DNA of 64,000 bases from Bombyx mori (Eukaryota > Arthropoda > Insecta > Lepidoptera > Bombycidae): the NCBI RefSeq assembly GCF_030269925.1, contig NC_085117.1, positions 7,378,731-7,442,730 of the forward strand, in the 5' to 3' direction. Positions 48,601 to 61,214 of the stretch are shown here, piece by piece (the stretch's first letter is position 1; each line of letters starts with the position of its first letter). The translations under genes and the position numbers were made by a program. The notes beneath the pieces were generated by a model, which saw nothing but the letters and a program-made list of their open reading frames with translations, searched no databases and was not told the DNA's origin.

Positions 48601-50459
48601 GGAAACAATGAACGCAAACATTACAACTACCCGCCTATTATTTACATTTGAATTTCGTAATTAAAATTCGGATACACGATTTACTTAAACGTTGCGTTCT
48701 TAATGAGGAAACCCTTGATCGCAATATCACGTGTCGCTACAAAATACACAACGTATAATTTACATTACTTATAAAGGCTTTTAATTTTTGTTTGTCAGTT
48801 ATTATTATAACTTCTACTACCGCATGTGGCACGCGTGAACCTTACGACTGGCTCGCGGCAGATATCGCTGCAATAGGTCTTAAGATTACGAAACTAACAT
48901 TAGATTTCTTTTCGATAGTGCCACCAGAGCATTGGGCATTACAACAGTAAAAAAAAAGGTTATTGGTACCTGCCCTCCAAAGAATAAGCAGTGATTGTTG
49001 CAGTAAATATTACCTATAATTTTCAAAGAGAAAATTGACTGAAAACCAGAGATTGAAATTTTGTTTCACAAGTTCTTAGGCAACAACAAAAAACAAAAAA
49101 ACTTATTGTATTATTTGTCTTCTAAAACTATTTATAATGACAAAGAATATATAATATTTAATTACCTACATAATTATTTTATGAGAAAATATTTTCTGAA
49201 TAGTTACTCTTTGGAGCCGAGGTAACGGTATTGACATAAAGTGCAAAATAAAAAACAAAAAGTTTTTGTTACAGGCAAAGGTGTAAAAAGGCAAGTGCCT
49301 TTTTTGAAATTAATAAGTTAATAAGTATTAAGTTTTTGTTTGGAAACTTAGTTAATTTGTTTTAAAGCATAATTTCTCTTTCAATAATTAATGAAATGAA
49401 GAAATACAAATTAGCGTTTTTGTGTGTCATCTATTTTTGTTTCCTTATACACAACATGTTAAGAAAATCTACTATTTAAATTTACTTTACAATAATAAAA
49501 CCAATAATCGATAAATTCTATTTACACAATTCGTTTGCAAGTTCAAAATAACTTTCAAAGTTTAGAGTTTATATTATGTAACGGGTTTCCATATCCGTTT
49601 CAAATAAAAATAGGCCGAAGGAACAAATTCACAGGAGATGCAAAAAAAAATATGATTAGTTTTTATTCTGAAATATTCTATTTCGCACACGGTACCTTTA
49701 ATAGGCACTGGGTATGGTTTGCAAAACAATATAGCTCATACTTGAGGTATCACGTTACTGATCTCACAAAAATGATTACGCCTTACAAAACTCAATGTAA
49801 GTAGTTCTAGGACGCACTATATTTTCACACGACCGTAGTGGAAACTGACCGTCATTGTAAAAGACAAAATCCGATTTAGAGCATACATACTGCGTCAATT
49901 ATACGATTGGAGGAGATTGACAACACACACGAGGATGCTGGTCATACTTCCATAGACCAATACACTAAGACCCTATTCAATGTAACATCAATGAGAATGA
50001 TTTTAAAACAATCTTATTCTTTTAAATTAGATACTACAGTACACTAAAAACTACACATTTATGATACACTCACACTCTTTGGAATATTTACGAAAACGGG
50101 CAGTTGAAACACACGTATGCATAGTATTGAATATGTACAGAATAGGACTGTTTCATGCAATAATGTACGCAACAGATATTATTTGCCAGTTTGGAATAAG
50201 TAAAAAGATTAGTTTTTGTTATTCCTAATGTTGACATACTATTAAAACTATTAGAAATTCCGACTTTGTCTCTCAAATTACAAAGATTACTAATTCTGAG
50301 AGTTTCCAGAGCTTGCGTACAAATCTGCATGTATAACAAGCATTAGACATCCCTTGAAGGAATAATACAGGTCGTCATCGATCAATCATTCGAGTCTTTA
50401 AAATTTTTAATTTAAATAAAAGGGCATTTTGACTTTTTGAAAAGCTGAAATTAAAGGGC
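45604..50459. other. AT-rich spacer between PIKfyve and ENTR1
   Basis: No exon is recognised. Contents seen: a decayed Bm1-like fragment at 46258-46345 (minus), a 3'-truncated Bm1 at 47388-47508 (plus, starting TACTGGTGGTAGGGCCTCTT) and otherwise AT-rich unique sequence. Open frames such as 46551-46766 and 49535-49804 are low-complexity and match no family I know. Confidence 0.5.
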
Positions 50460-53400
50460 CTACAAACAAATAAACATTGAATTAATTTCGAATAGTTGAC
50501 GATACATTACTGCATAACAACATCCATGAGTTTTATTTAGTAACATCAGTAGCTGTAGTTCTTCCCGGGACAGCGTCTGCCCCAGACCAGTCTGCTGCCC
50601 CTCTACTGCTACAGAGGCAGAGAAACTCTCATCCGGTGAGCTGCAGTGCGTGGAGTTCCGGCCACCGTGCTGCTTGTGAACTCAGCCGTTGAATTTAATT
50701 TAACCAATAACAGTTTATTTTTGTGGCTCAAATTTATGAACAAAACTCATTTGCAGTACAATACATAAAACAAATTTCAAATCTACAATTGCCTTACGAG
50801 TATGTTAACAAATTTCAGTCCTTTTCCAAGCCATAAGACATTTCACACTTTGTTACCATAGACAACATTGGTTTTTTATTTACTATGTTCTGTGGTCGGA
50901 GCTAGACTACAGCGGACGTGCCGGGTCGCGTCATGTCGGGTCCAGCGTCGAGCTGAGCGTGTTCAGTTGTCCGAGTCCCGCCAAAAGTTCTCTGTTGACA
51001 GAATACAATATTATGAGCTGTCGCATGCACTGCCCCCGCCCGGGACCCACACTGCCTCCCGGGGTCCCACACTGCCCCCCCGCGGTCCCACACTGCCCCC
51101 GGGATTCCACACTGCTCCCGGGGTCCCACACTTCTCCCCGGGTCCCACACTGCCCCGGGGTTCCACACTACCTTCTGGGGTCCCACACTACCCCTCGGAG
51201 TCCAACACTGCCCCCCGGGGTCCCACACTGCCCCCCGGGGTACCACACTGCGCCCACGGGTCACCGCAGCGGACTTACCTGAGCGAGGTGTCGGCGAGCC
51301 TGGTGGCGCGGCGCAGCTGTGCGGCGGCGCCCCGCTGCCCGGCGCGAAGACCCGCCGCCTCGGCCTCCGACGCCGCCAGCTCCTCCTGCAAACACACACT
51401 CTGCATCATCAACCCATCGAGATGAGGTTCTGACAGACACGCATGTCATTCGACTGACGAGCCGAAGCATTATTAAAACTGAATTCAGCATACAATCCGT
51501 TTATAAATGCGATTTTTGAAAACAGTGATTTAGCTAGGAATTTTAGGTACAAAGTAAAAACACAATGAAAAATGTTCCTTCCATGATACACGCAAAATAT
51601 ACAGTCTCAAGGGAATCAAAACTGTGTGGAAAGTAATCAGCATTGCTATTAAATATATATGTTCAAAGCAAGAATTATTTAATTTGGTATTATCCATAGT
51701 TCTAGTTCATATTAGGATTGTGATTTATCCCCATTTAGGTTCGGAGATAGTGCAAGCACACTCTATGATACTATTCAGCAAATTTAAAGTTATAATTATT
51801 TAAAAATGATGTTTAAGGTGTTTTAAGGTTTTATCGTGATATCCATATATTGCTGTCAAACATCTGTTAACATTGTACTATAATACTAACCTTTAATTTC
51901 TTTATTTGTTTTTTAAGTCTTTCTATTGTAGATTCAGCCTCTGTTGCTCTCACCTAAAATAAAATAAAATATTAATTGGAAACATTTCATTTCACTGGCT
52001 CCTATTTTTTTTAATTAGAAAACAACTGTTTTGCCCAAATAAATTAACGTAAAGAGCTTCGTATAATAATGGCCTTTATTATGGCTTCCGTATTGTAGTT
52101 TAGCAATTCAGGCTTGTAGTAAGTGGTCCTTTAATACTTATTTACTTTATTTATTACTTTACTTACTCTATTTATTCACTCAATCGAATTAGAAGTGTGT
52201 AGATGTTAGAGGCACTTTTAAATTTCTAATGAGCTAGTCATTAATAATTAAAAAGTAGTTACAGCAGCATCCATAAAATTATTCTCCACAGTGGAGACGG
52301 CTGCGTCAAGCTGTCCTTTGTATTGTCTGTCCTGGGTGCAATCCCGGAGCCGAGTTCGCAGATCGGACTCAGAGGCTCGCAGGCGGGAGATTTCCTCTTC
52401 CAATCTGCATCGCCGGCTGCGCTCCGTGAACAATTCCGATCTGCAATTATGAGTAACTACTCTTCAGAAAGTGTTACAAATCAAAATTTCTTATTTTTAT
52501 AACTAATCAACTGTCAAGTAATTATGGTTTCAGTTTTAAAATATCCAATTAATAATGAAAATATTGGTGGCATGAATTTAGTTTGTAGAAAACAATAACT
52601 TTCCTATTAAGTACATTCCATTGTTTGCTATGTCAATTTCAAACAATATTCAAGCAACACTAGGTTGGTAGCTAATCATAAAATTGGAATCCTGATCAAG
52701 TAAAAAAACAATGTAAACAAATGAACAAAGGATCAATGAATAAAGACTACCTGGTCCTTTCAAGCTCAGACATGATCTGTTGAAGCTGTTCATCCTGGTG
52801 CTCTGGCTCTGGGGATGTTCTTCCTGGGTGTACGGGCAGAAAATCTGGTAACCTCATTGATTCTGCTCCTAAAAAGTTTTGCAATGTTTTTTTTAATTTT
52901 GACTATCTATAGTTTTCATGATCATTTGGACACACAAGTAATCCAACTCCTTGCTTGGACATCTACAATTGCAACTTACAAAAGCAATCTTTTGTAATTA
53001 ATTAATAAGATATTCTATGTTGTTGTTGATAGTCAACTTAACATTATAAGTAATTATTAAAATAGATTCCTGTTTGTAATCATAAGTTCATGATAACTAC
53101 ACAAAGTGTAGTACTAAAATGAATTGTCTACATATACCATTCTCCTAGTTCTCCCTCGTCTTAGAATTTAATCATTGATTAAATATAGAAACAGAGCATT
53201 AAATTTTTATTTTAATGCTGCAGTTTGGTTCTTGGTTTCCCTGACCTTAGTTGGTTACTTCAGGCCATTGACATAGCAATATGAATGCCATTGTTCACTT
53301 CGAGACAATAAGTTAATGTATCATTTGTTATGGTTGTTCTATTATTGTATAAATCTGCTCAGGCTATCCTCAGAAAATATAGTGCCTAATCTTGAATGTC

Positions 53401-54962
53401 TCATATCACAGGTACACTACAGATACATACTGCTTGAGATATGGCTTTTTCACATTTACGTTGTAGATGTCTATGGGCTCCAGTAACCACTTAACACCAG
53501 GTGGGCTGTGAGCACCTCAGCAATAAAAAACAAATTGGAATTTCATTGAATTTCATTTATATTTTATAAATCAAAGATTAAAATCGCTTTTATATTTAGA
53601 CTAAAACACCTGTGAAACTTCAAACACCTTTTCAATTTCAACCTTCAACTTCAACTTTCAACTCAAACCTTCTATTCACATTTTAATCACATAACATATG
53701 AATAGAGAAATGCTCAATACTCAACCTTTATCTGATTGGCATGAAATAAATTTGAATCTGTATTAAGATTTCAGAAACTTTAAATGTATATTGATTTTAT
53801 CCTTGAAGAGCTATTTTAATAATATTATGTGCTGGGATCCAAAGTTCGTATTCAGATCTCACACAGATATCTCACTTTATACCATAGAACCTAAATGTGT
53901 ATAATTTAAAATTGATAATTAGCTAATAAAACTCACCTGCATTTGGTGGCAGATCTAATGGAAATGTATTTCTCGGTGACACATTTCTCCTGTCACTAGG
54001 ATTCACAGAGTCAGTGAGGTCCAGGCTCAAGTGAGGAGGCAAGTCCAGTGGTACTGGCCCTGCAGCTTCAGCTCCCTCTGGCAGGTCAAGTGGAATATTT
54101 CGTCCAGATCCAGAATCATTCGAAGCTGACACTGCACCCATGTACTCCTCATAATCATACCCCCTATTACTTCCATAACTGTTATTCCTTCTACCAAGAG
54201 ATGATGATGACCCAGCATTAAAATTAGTATTAAATGTAAAGTCTGGCAAATTGTCCAAATCAACAGAGATAGGTCCATTGGTATTAAGATATGCCTGTTC
54301 CACTAATATATGGTCCTGAACAAAGTCAGGCAATGAGGGCATGCCTAAAGGCTCGGAAGCTAAATTTGGTTTATGGTAATAGGGCGAATTGTTACTGGCT
54401 GAATAAAAATTATTTTTGGAATCGGAATTATCCACTACACTTAGAGGTATTTCTACGGAATTACTACAAGACGCATTATCACAGGCGTTGTTCTCTTTGG
54501 CTTGCGTGTCGAGTGCTCGGACCTTGTCCCGGCGCGACTCGGCATGCCCTTCGACCCGAGTTGGCGAGTGCTGCACTGTATTGGCGTACACCTTAGGTCG
54601 AGCCCCCGTGTTCTCATAAGTTGAAGTGCCCGGCAACGATAGATCCCTCTTTAAGAAATGCCGGAACGAAAACGGATTCTCTTCCTTCCGCGTTGCTCCC
54701 GTCGACTCTGCAATGCAAACGGACGGTCTGCCAGGAATGTCTTTATATTTAGGACAAAAAACAACTTCGTTTAACACTCACTGGAAGACGGTCTTTTTGA
54801 CTCGGTGGGAGATGCCACGCCGTTCTCACTATCGCCATGTCCCGCTACTTCAATACCTAGGTCAGGTTGTAACGCATTTTGCTCAGTTTCTTGTGCTTGT
54901 TCCTCATTATTTAAACTTTGGGGCGAGTTCTTTTCCGAAACACCGTCTTCGTCCTCCGCCAT
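50460..54962 (-). CDS. ENTR1: ENTR1/SDCCAG3-like endosome-associated trafficking regulator (7 exons)
   Basis: Exons: 54962-54782, 54707-53937, 52868-52751, 52440-52263, 51953-51891, 51385-51279 and 50640-50460; 1,599 nt, 532 aa, in frame throughout. The N-terminal part is acidic and disordered (MAEDEDGVSEKNSPQSL). NPFSFRHFLKRDLSLPG matches the NPFSFREFLK motif of vertebrate ENTR1, and the C-terminal half is a coiled coil: LEEEISRLRASESDLRTRLR, LDAAVSTVENNF, ATEAESTIERLKKQIKKLK, EELAASEAEAAGLR, collinear with the vertebrate protein. ENTR1 sits on endosomes, recycling tubules, the centrosome and midbody and helps retromer-linked cargo recycling and cytokinesis. The last exon (acceptor CACGCACTGCAG, tail ending SMFICL) is supported by frame only. 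Repeated PLDLP and LPDF motifs in exon 2 are unusual. Confidence 0.82.
51035..51262. repeat. ~20-bp C-rich minisatellite beside an ENTR1 splice donor
   Basis: About eleven diverged units of GGTCCCACACTGCCCCCCGG. It begins 17 bases inside ENTR1 intron 6 (donor GTAAGT at 51278-51273). In the ENTR1 transcript the array is G-rich, with repeated GGGACCCCGGGGGG runs. Confidence 0.9.
53450..53528 (+). mobile_element. 3' fragment of Bm1 in ENTR1 intron 2
   Basis: CACATTTACGTTGTAGATGT, CTATGGGCTCCAGTAACCAC, GTGGGCTGTGAGCACCTCAG, CAATAAAAAAC. Only the last 80 bases of the element remain. Confidence 0.8.
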
Positions 54963-55040
54963 GATAAATTGAAAATGACAGTTCGACTTTTGTTTGGAAA
55001 CACCAACCAATGGCAAATATTTTTTTCCGTTCAGAAACAT

Positions 55041-58000
55041 TAGAAATTACTTCGATGAAAAGATAACACAAAGATTTGGTGTCAGAGTCGTACTTAAATT
55101 GACGAAAAATGCGTAAATTTCAATTAAGAAATAAATGTAATTTTCAGAATTTTATAATAACAATAGGATAGGAATCAGTCTCTGAGAAAGGGACAGTAAT
55201 TTTTTTAGAGGGGTAAAGTAGCCCTGAAGTGCTTGATTTTAAGTATAAAATGATTCTATCTTCATGTCACTCAAAAGGAGACCCAAATTAGAATTTAAGC
55301 CCTTCTCACGAAATAAATCCATTGGCTATTAGAAATTTAACACTTAACTACTATAAAACTCAACGTTATGTAACATAAAATTCACTACACTGCTTATATT
55401 TAAGAATGAGGGCTAACAAGGCAATTGATGAATAATTTTTTATTTTAAATTTCTTTGAAGATACGTTTTTATTTTAAATTCGTTTATATTGTGAAATTCA
55501 AAAAGAAGACACTTTGGATGATATGCTATATACAATGTTGGTGGTTGCGTAGGCGTTAAGTGTGTTTTGTTTTGATTGCATATTAAATTAACATTTTCAA
55601 TACAATCAATAAATTGCAAATAAGACAATGTGTACGTTGTGTATTTAATTTTCTCTATTTTACTGCCACAAATTAAAATTCGTCGTGACCTGTGTGCTTT
55701 GTGCGAGTTTTTTAACGTTCTCGACAGCGTAAAATTACTCAAATTGGTAGGTATGCAGTTAAAACAGCGCCAGTAGCGATCCTTATGAACTCCGAATTAC
55801 TCCGAAGCATAAGACGCCAGGTGTACCATATCAAGCGACTAAATACTAGTATTCAAATCCCGCAGGCAGGTGCCACTTTTTTTAATGAAGTGTGCAATTT
55901 GAATTATATTTACGAATGCCTTTCAAGATGAAGCAAATTAAATTAGTAAAATTAAACTTACCCACATAATCAAATAAGGTCACAGGGAAAATCATGAAAA
56001 AAAAATAAACGCTTTTAAGAGTAAATGCATTTAATAAATTTATACTTAATTTCAATTCAATACTTAACATTACAAAATAAACCTTTTCTTCGTATTAAAT
56101 TCTGAGCGTCGTCATTTATTATGAAACATTATACGTTTTGAGAATATAAAATGTAGGTACATTTACATTTGAAATTGATTTTTAATTATTTTTATATAAA
56201 TATTTATTTAAACACATTATGAAACGGCGTTGTTGTTGCTAATAGTTTATTCCGTTGCGTTTGATCATGAACTTGAAACGGATTTTATATTTTAATTATA
56301 CATTATAATGTTTGAATGCCTTTATATAAAAATAACATTATTGACGTGGTCAAAAATATTATGTCCTAAATTACTAATGTAAGTATCGAATTATTGTATT
56401 TAAATTATTTGGCACTAGTAATTTTACATACTGAACTGAAATAGAATAGCGGTGTAACATAAAAATCAATTTCGCATGCCCTTTTCTGGTTCAAACCAGA
56501 ACGCATTGGTGTGAAGGGTGAGGGCTTGAAATTTGAGTCTTCAATCTTATGTCTGAAGGCGGAAGGCGGTATTCATGTGACATTCGGTGATGTCATGATA
56601 TGGGTAATAACAATCTCCACATCTACAGCAATTACTTACAAACATTACGGTTGGCAGTGAATTTTCTAGAACATTCAAAAACAGCTGAGTCAGTTTAAAA
56701 CAAATGAAATTGACTTAGATACGACTATTGGGCAAATAGAAATTTCGTGGAATTTAGAGCCTTGTTAAATTATCAATTAAAGTCGAAAAAAGAGGATGAA
56801 GGATCTGTCGAATTTCCCTAATTTAGAATAAAATTCGTGCGCCGCAAACATATCGGTTAGCAAGAACAAACAGTATACACATGTTTCAGAAAATAAATTT
56901 CCAATTCATTGTTAATTTAAAGAAATTAAATTGTTTTTTTTTAAACAATACATATCGACGCTTGAAAGGCAAACGTGACTAAGCGATAATGCGTGAACTT
57001 TACAGTAGACTAATTTAAAGTTGAAATACCTGAAAACAAAATTTATTTTAACGAATCTAGCTAGTAGCTGTAGGATTGAAATGATTTTAATAGACCTAGA
57101 AATAATTTTTTTTTGCGCATCGAATATGGTGATTGCCTATCATTTATGTACAAAGCAGTATTGTCGCTTAGTCATGTTTGCCTTTCAAGCGTCGATATTA
57201 TAAAACTAGTCATATTTACAAAATTGATATTACAAAATAAATAGCTTCAAGAACCTTAGAATTACATAATATTGCACTTCGTAATAAAATTGATTCCACA
57301 TATTATCAGATTCATGAATTAATATAGAAAATAGGCCGGAGATTAATAAGAATAATAAAACAACGAAAAATACATAATAAATCATTCAAACACTATTTTG
57401 ATGAGACATTAATATTTTAATTAATTAAAAAATATTTATCGATGGGTGAAAGCTTAGTTGGTTTAAGTGACATTTATTTTTGTAATTAACGGTCCGTTTT
57501 CTTTGGTATTAGAATCAACAATTCGATGTCTTTAATTTAACTTCAATCTCTTTCCTATTCAAACTGAACAAGATTTTTCCCAAATTTTAAACTATAAATG
57601 GCTCTCCTATAAAGTTGCAAAAATGTCACTTAAGTCAAAAATTCACTAATGTTTAAACCAAATAGCCTTTCTCTATGATGAGATATGCCTATCTCTATGC
57701 CATTGAAATATTTTGCAGCTGTAAATTAATCTAACGACTCCTCTTTTAAGTGGCTTTACGTATTATTGTTTAGTTGCAGGTTTTTAAGTAACTTTTATGC
57801 GATGCCACTTTATCCAGTTAGTGATTTATCCTATTTGACAGTAGTCTTCAGTGTCACATCATCTATGTTCAGTGTCATTTGAATTCAACATTAGTTATGT
57901 CAAATTGACATTTGACATTGACATATGTATTTTAGTTGACGTTAAATTCAATCACATGTGCTATTCGGAATGCGTCAATCGAATTCTGTTTGATTACTAA

Positions 58001-61000
58001 ATGTACTATATTAAGTACATTTACTAAATATTGACGTGCAAAGCTAATGAGCTAGTTTCGATATAATTTTGGCAACATTTCTAAAAAGGGATTTGTAGTG
58101 ACAGAATCATTTTCAAAATTAGATTTCATCTAATTTATTTACGACCGAATTGAGAAAAAATAAATAAAGGATTCATACTGTAAAATCTACTTTTTATGTA
58201 CAATAATTACATTATTGTGATGTTATTGTTTACTTATCTAGTGCATATCATGTTAATATAATAATTATTTTAATAATAGAAATAACTAGCTGACTAACAT
58301 TCTTACACCTATTAAATAATAACAAAATAATGAAAAAATGTCTCAACAAAGCATTTTTTAATCTCAGAACACTCAGATCAGTTAGAATAAAAATATAGCG
58401 GTAAACGCGTTTTCGCCGAAAAATATTTATTTTTATCAAAAAGTTTAGACATGCATTCACTTAACCTATTTGGTTCCATTCATAATCTCACGTTAATATC
58501 GCAGCAAAGAACTTTATGTTTGGGGAGGAAAAGCATTCTGTTGTGACAAGAGAAAACAATTTTTAGTTTCACCTAGATACTCTTATTAAAATTTTTAATG
58601 TAGGGATGTTTTTTATTTTATTGGCTTTGTTGTCGGTATTTCATATTACAAAGGAGAAACTTCGAGTGTCCATTTTTAAAGAGGTCCCGCGTTCGTCTCT
58701 ATTATTAATATTATTGATAATTTGTATATTAGTCTCAGAGTAGACAAAAATAAATACAAAATCATTTAATACCTTTCGGTATCTATGATTATAAAAAAGC
58801 TATTTTTAAGAAGGCTTAAATTTTCATTCATCTTAAACTCACTTAATTACTAACACTCACTAATCAATCACATGTTAATAGTAGTTTTATCATTACGTAC
58901 AAGGCAAAAGGTCAGATAAGTAAACTATTACAAAAATAACATAAATCATCTTTATGTAGGTAACACAGTGTTCTTTTTCCAGTAGCAAATACGTGAGTTT
59001 TAAAAAAATAATTCAAACAAAGTATGTATAATTTAATAAATATAGTTAATTATTTTCGTACGTATTTACGTAATTATACACACTATCATAATAATGACTA
59101 GGTTTTTATTTAGTCGAATTGTTATTATTTCTGAATTTATTTTTCTAGGTTTGACAGGAACAAACCTGGCGTGACCCAATGTCAATTTGACATTTCCTAA
59201 GCGTCAGACAATTCGTTTTTCAAACACCGGATTATAGTTATCGGATTACTCACATTCAGTTAAACCGATGTTAAAACTCAACACCAGACGTTAAGGCCAA
59301 ATCTGTTGCATCCATACGGATTACTGTGTTTTCTTGTTTTCATTTTTCTTAGCTATTACACGTTTACTCTACATTACATTCGATCAATTATTTAAACAAA
59401 TATTAACTTGAAATTTTTCGTAGTCCAATTACAGTTTGAATTATTTAATTTGGATATTTGAAATCGAAGACATCCGGACCTTACCGTTTCAGTGTCGAGA
59501 ATAATTTTCTTAAATATTAAATTTATAATAAATAAAATTTACAGAGTACTGGGAAGCATTTTTTACTACTAAAATATACTTTAATGCGACCTGTTTTGCG
59601 GCGTCTTAATAACATTGTTTTTTTTAAAGGCTCCTTGATAAAAATATTTATAAAATTACTATTAATAAAAAACTTTACGATTGTCTCTACTACGTGCGTC
59701 AATGATAAGAATGATTTGTTAGATTTTTAATCATTTGAAAAGGTTAATTATGCAAATTGGAAAAGGGCATTACATAGAATTGTAGTTATAAAAATAAAAC
59801 CTCAAGTTATGAATAAAACATACGGCTGTGATCTTATCAACAAGTTAATTATAATTAACGTCAACGGCTTATATTAAATTTTCAGAAAAGCCAATTAACT
59901 TCCTATGTAGATTATACAAAATGAAAAAAATATGGCAAGAAAACTTTGTAAAGAAATACGGAAGGTCAACATTTAAATATATACTTAAGAAAATTATTAT
60001 CAAAATGTTTATTTATTGCATCGTTTAAGTGGCGGGACAGCTATTTTACCGTTTCCAGTAGAAATACTTTCGCATCAGACGATGCAACCTTGAAAAGTAC
60101 ATACTGCATTACAGAGAAAATTAAATATCGAAAATCTACAAAAAATAGTGTAACACGCCCTTAAATCACGTGAGAATCAAAACAATTGAAATGTATCAAC
60201 TCGCATTCGGAAGAAATAAAGTTTCTTATTCAACTACCCACAGTTCCGTAATATTATGCAAAGGGTAAAAGCACGCAATGAAATCGTTTGGAAGTATATC
60301 GCGTTGTGATTATGGCACTGAAGTATTTCAACATTATATAGGTATTTTTCAATGTTTTATTGAACTCTACGCATTATCAAACGAGAGCAAACATGTCACT
60401 TTGCATGCGAGACTTTGTAATCATTCAAAATATGATCGGTTCCGACCAAGGGTCGCTCAACGACCCGTCGACACAAAAACGACGTATGTATTATCATACT
60501 ATAAAGCCATTGATAGGGCCGTGATGACTAGGAAAATTGCAAGTTGCCAATCGAAACACATATTTATGTACTAACGAGAATCCCGTTAAGTCACTGCTTG
60601 ACTATTGAATGGTGGCGCAAGTCACTCTATTATAGGCAATTGAAACTATAACACGGTTAATATGAGAAAGGTATTATGATAAGCAAACGAGTATCAATAG
60701 TATTGGATATCAGTCAATAGGTAGATTAATGCACGAGTTCTTTTCACTCTCGTGAATTTAACGTCGCATTCTTTTAATAATTTGTTTGGTCTTACACCAC
60801 TATTCAGCAAGCAAAATCATTTTCAACTTCGCTAATTCACCAAATTGCCTTTGCTATTCGTGAAGCAATCCCTATGCGGCGACATAGATACAAACCTCAT
60901 TTCATTCACTTTCAAAATCCTCTTAGAGGCACAGTCAACTTATAATAATATCACCAGGGTACAGAGCCCTTATTCAGACGTAGGTTCCATCTCGGTCTGG

Positions 61001-61085
61001 GTAACACGGGGCACCTGAGCAGCCGTCCCTAGCTGGGACGTTCTTCAGAGACACTGTCCATGTCGGTGGACGCTTTCGCCGTGGG
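55041..61085. other. AT-rich region without recognised genes
   Basis: Beyond the ENTR1 start I find no conserved exon to 61085. Seen here: one arm of the palindromic MITE (55694-55790), a decayed SINE head (about 55800-55880: ATTCAAATCCCGCAGGCAGG), a Bm1-like scrap at 56495-56605 and a MITE at 56956-57194. The remainder is AT-rich with only short chance frames. Confidence 0.5.
56956..57194. mobile_element. 239-bp MITE with ~36-bp terminal inverted repeats and ATAT flanks
   Basis: Left end CGACGCTTGAAAGGCAAACG then TGACTAAGCGATAATGC; the right end read backwards is CGACGCTTGAAAGGCAAACA then TGACTAAGCGACAATAC: 3 differences over 36 bases. ATAT flanks each side. The interior has no coding capacity. 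The CGAC start and ATAT flanks equal those of the 3.2-kb transposon at 4200-7405, although the TIRs differ after the first five bases. Confidence 0.88.
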
Positions 61086-61214
61086 CTAGCTGATCGAGGA
61101 GCTGCTTGACGTCGATATTGTTTCTCGGCCTAGTTCCGCGGCCATTATCGCTATGGTGAGCTCTTTTCGGGCTTTTTGCACGACCCACACCATCAGTGTA
61201 ATGCCGATTAATAT
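61086..61214 (-). CDS. Candidate terminal exon of an unknown membrane protein gene
   Basis: After acceptor ATTTTTTCAG (ending at 61215) a 43-codon frame runs to TAG at 61088-61086. It reads ILIGITLMVWVVQKARKELT, then IAIMAAELGRETIS and a Ser-rich end. The first 12 residues could be a membrane segment followed by a basic KARKEL, as in a C-terminal transmembrane helix with a short tail. A second frame (NNIDVKQLLDQLAHGES) is also open across the same DNA, so the frame is not certain. No partner exon was identified to the right, and the rest of the gene would lie past 64000 or in unread exons. I do not recognise the family. Confidence 0.25.
   Translation of the reverse strand: MLIGITLMVWVVQKARKELTIAIMAAELGRETISTSSSSSIS

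Noticed and set aside
51035..51262. CRISPR array
   Set aside because: Eukaryotic context and direct tandem units without unique spacers; it is a minisatellite.
50868..51425. 185-codon proline- and threonine-rich frame on the plus strand
   Set aside because: It runs over the 20-bp minisatellite and the opposite strand of ENTR1 exon 6.
54291..54964. Plus-strand frames opposite ENTR1 exons 1-2
   Set aside because: They are shadows of the ENTR1 exons; the minus strand has the conserved NPFSFR motif and correct splice sites.
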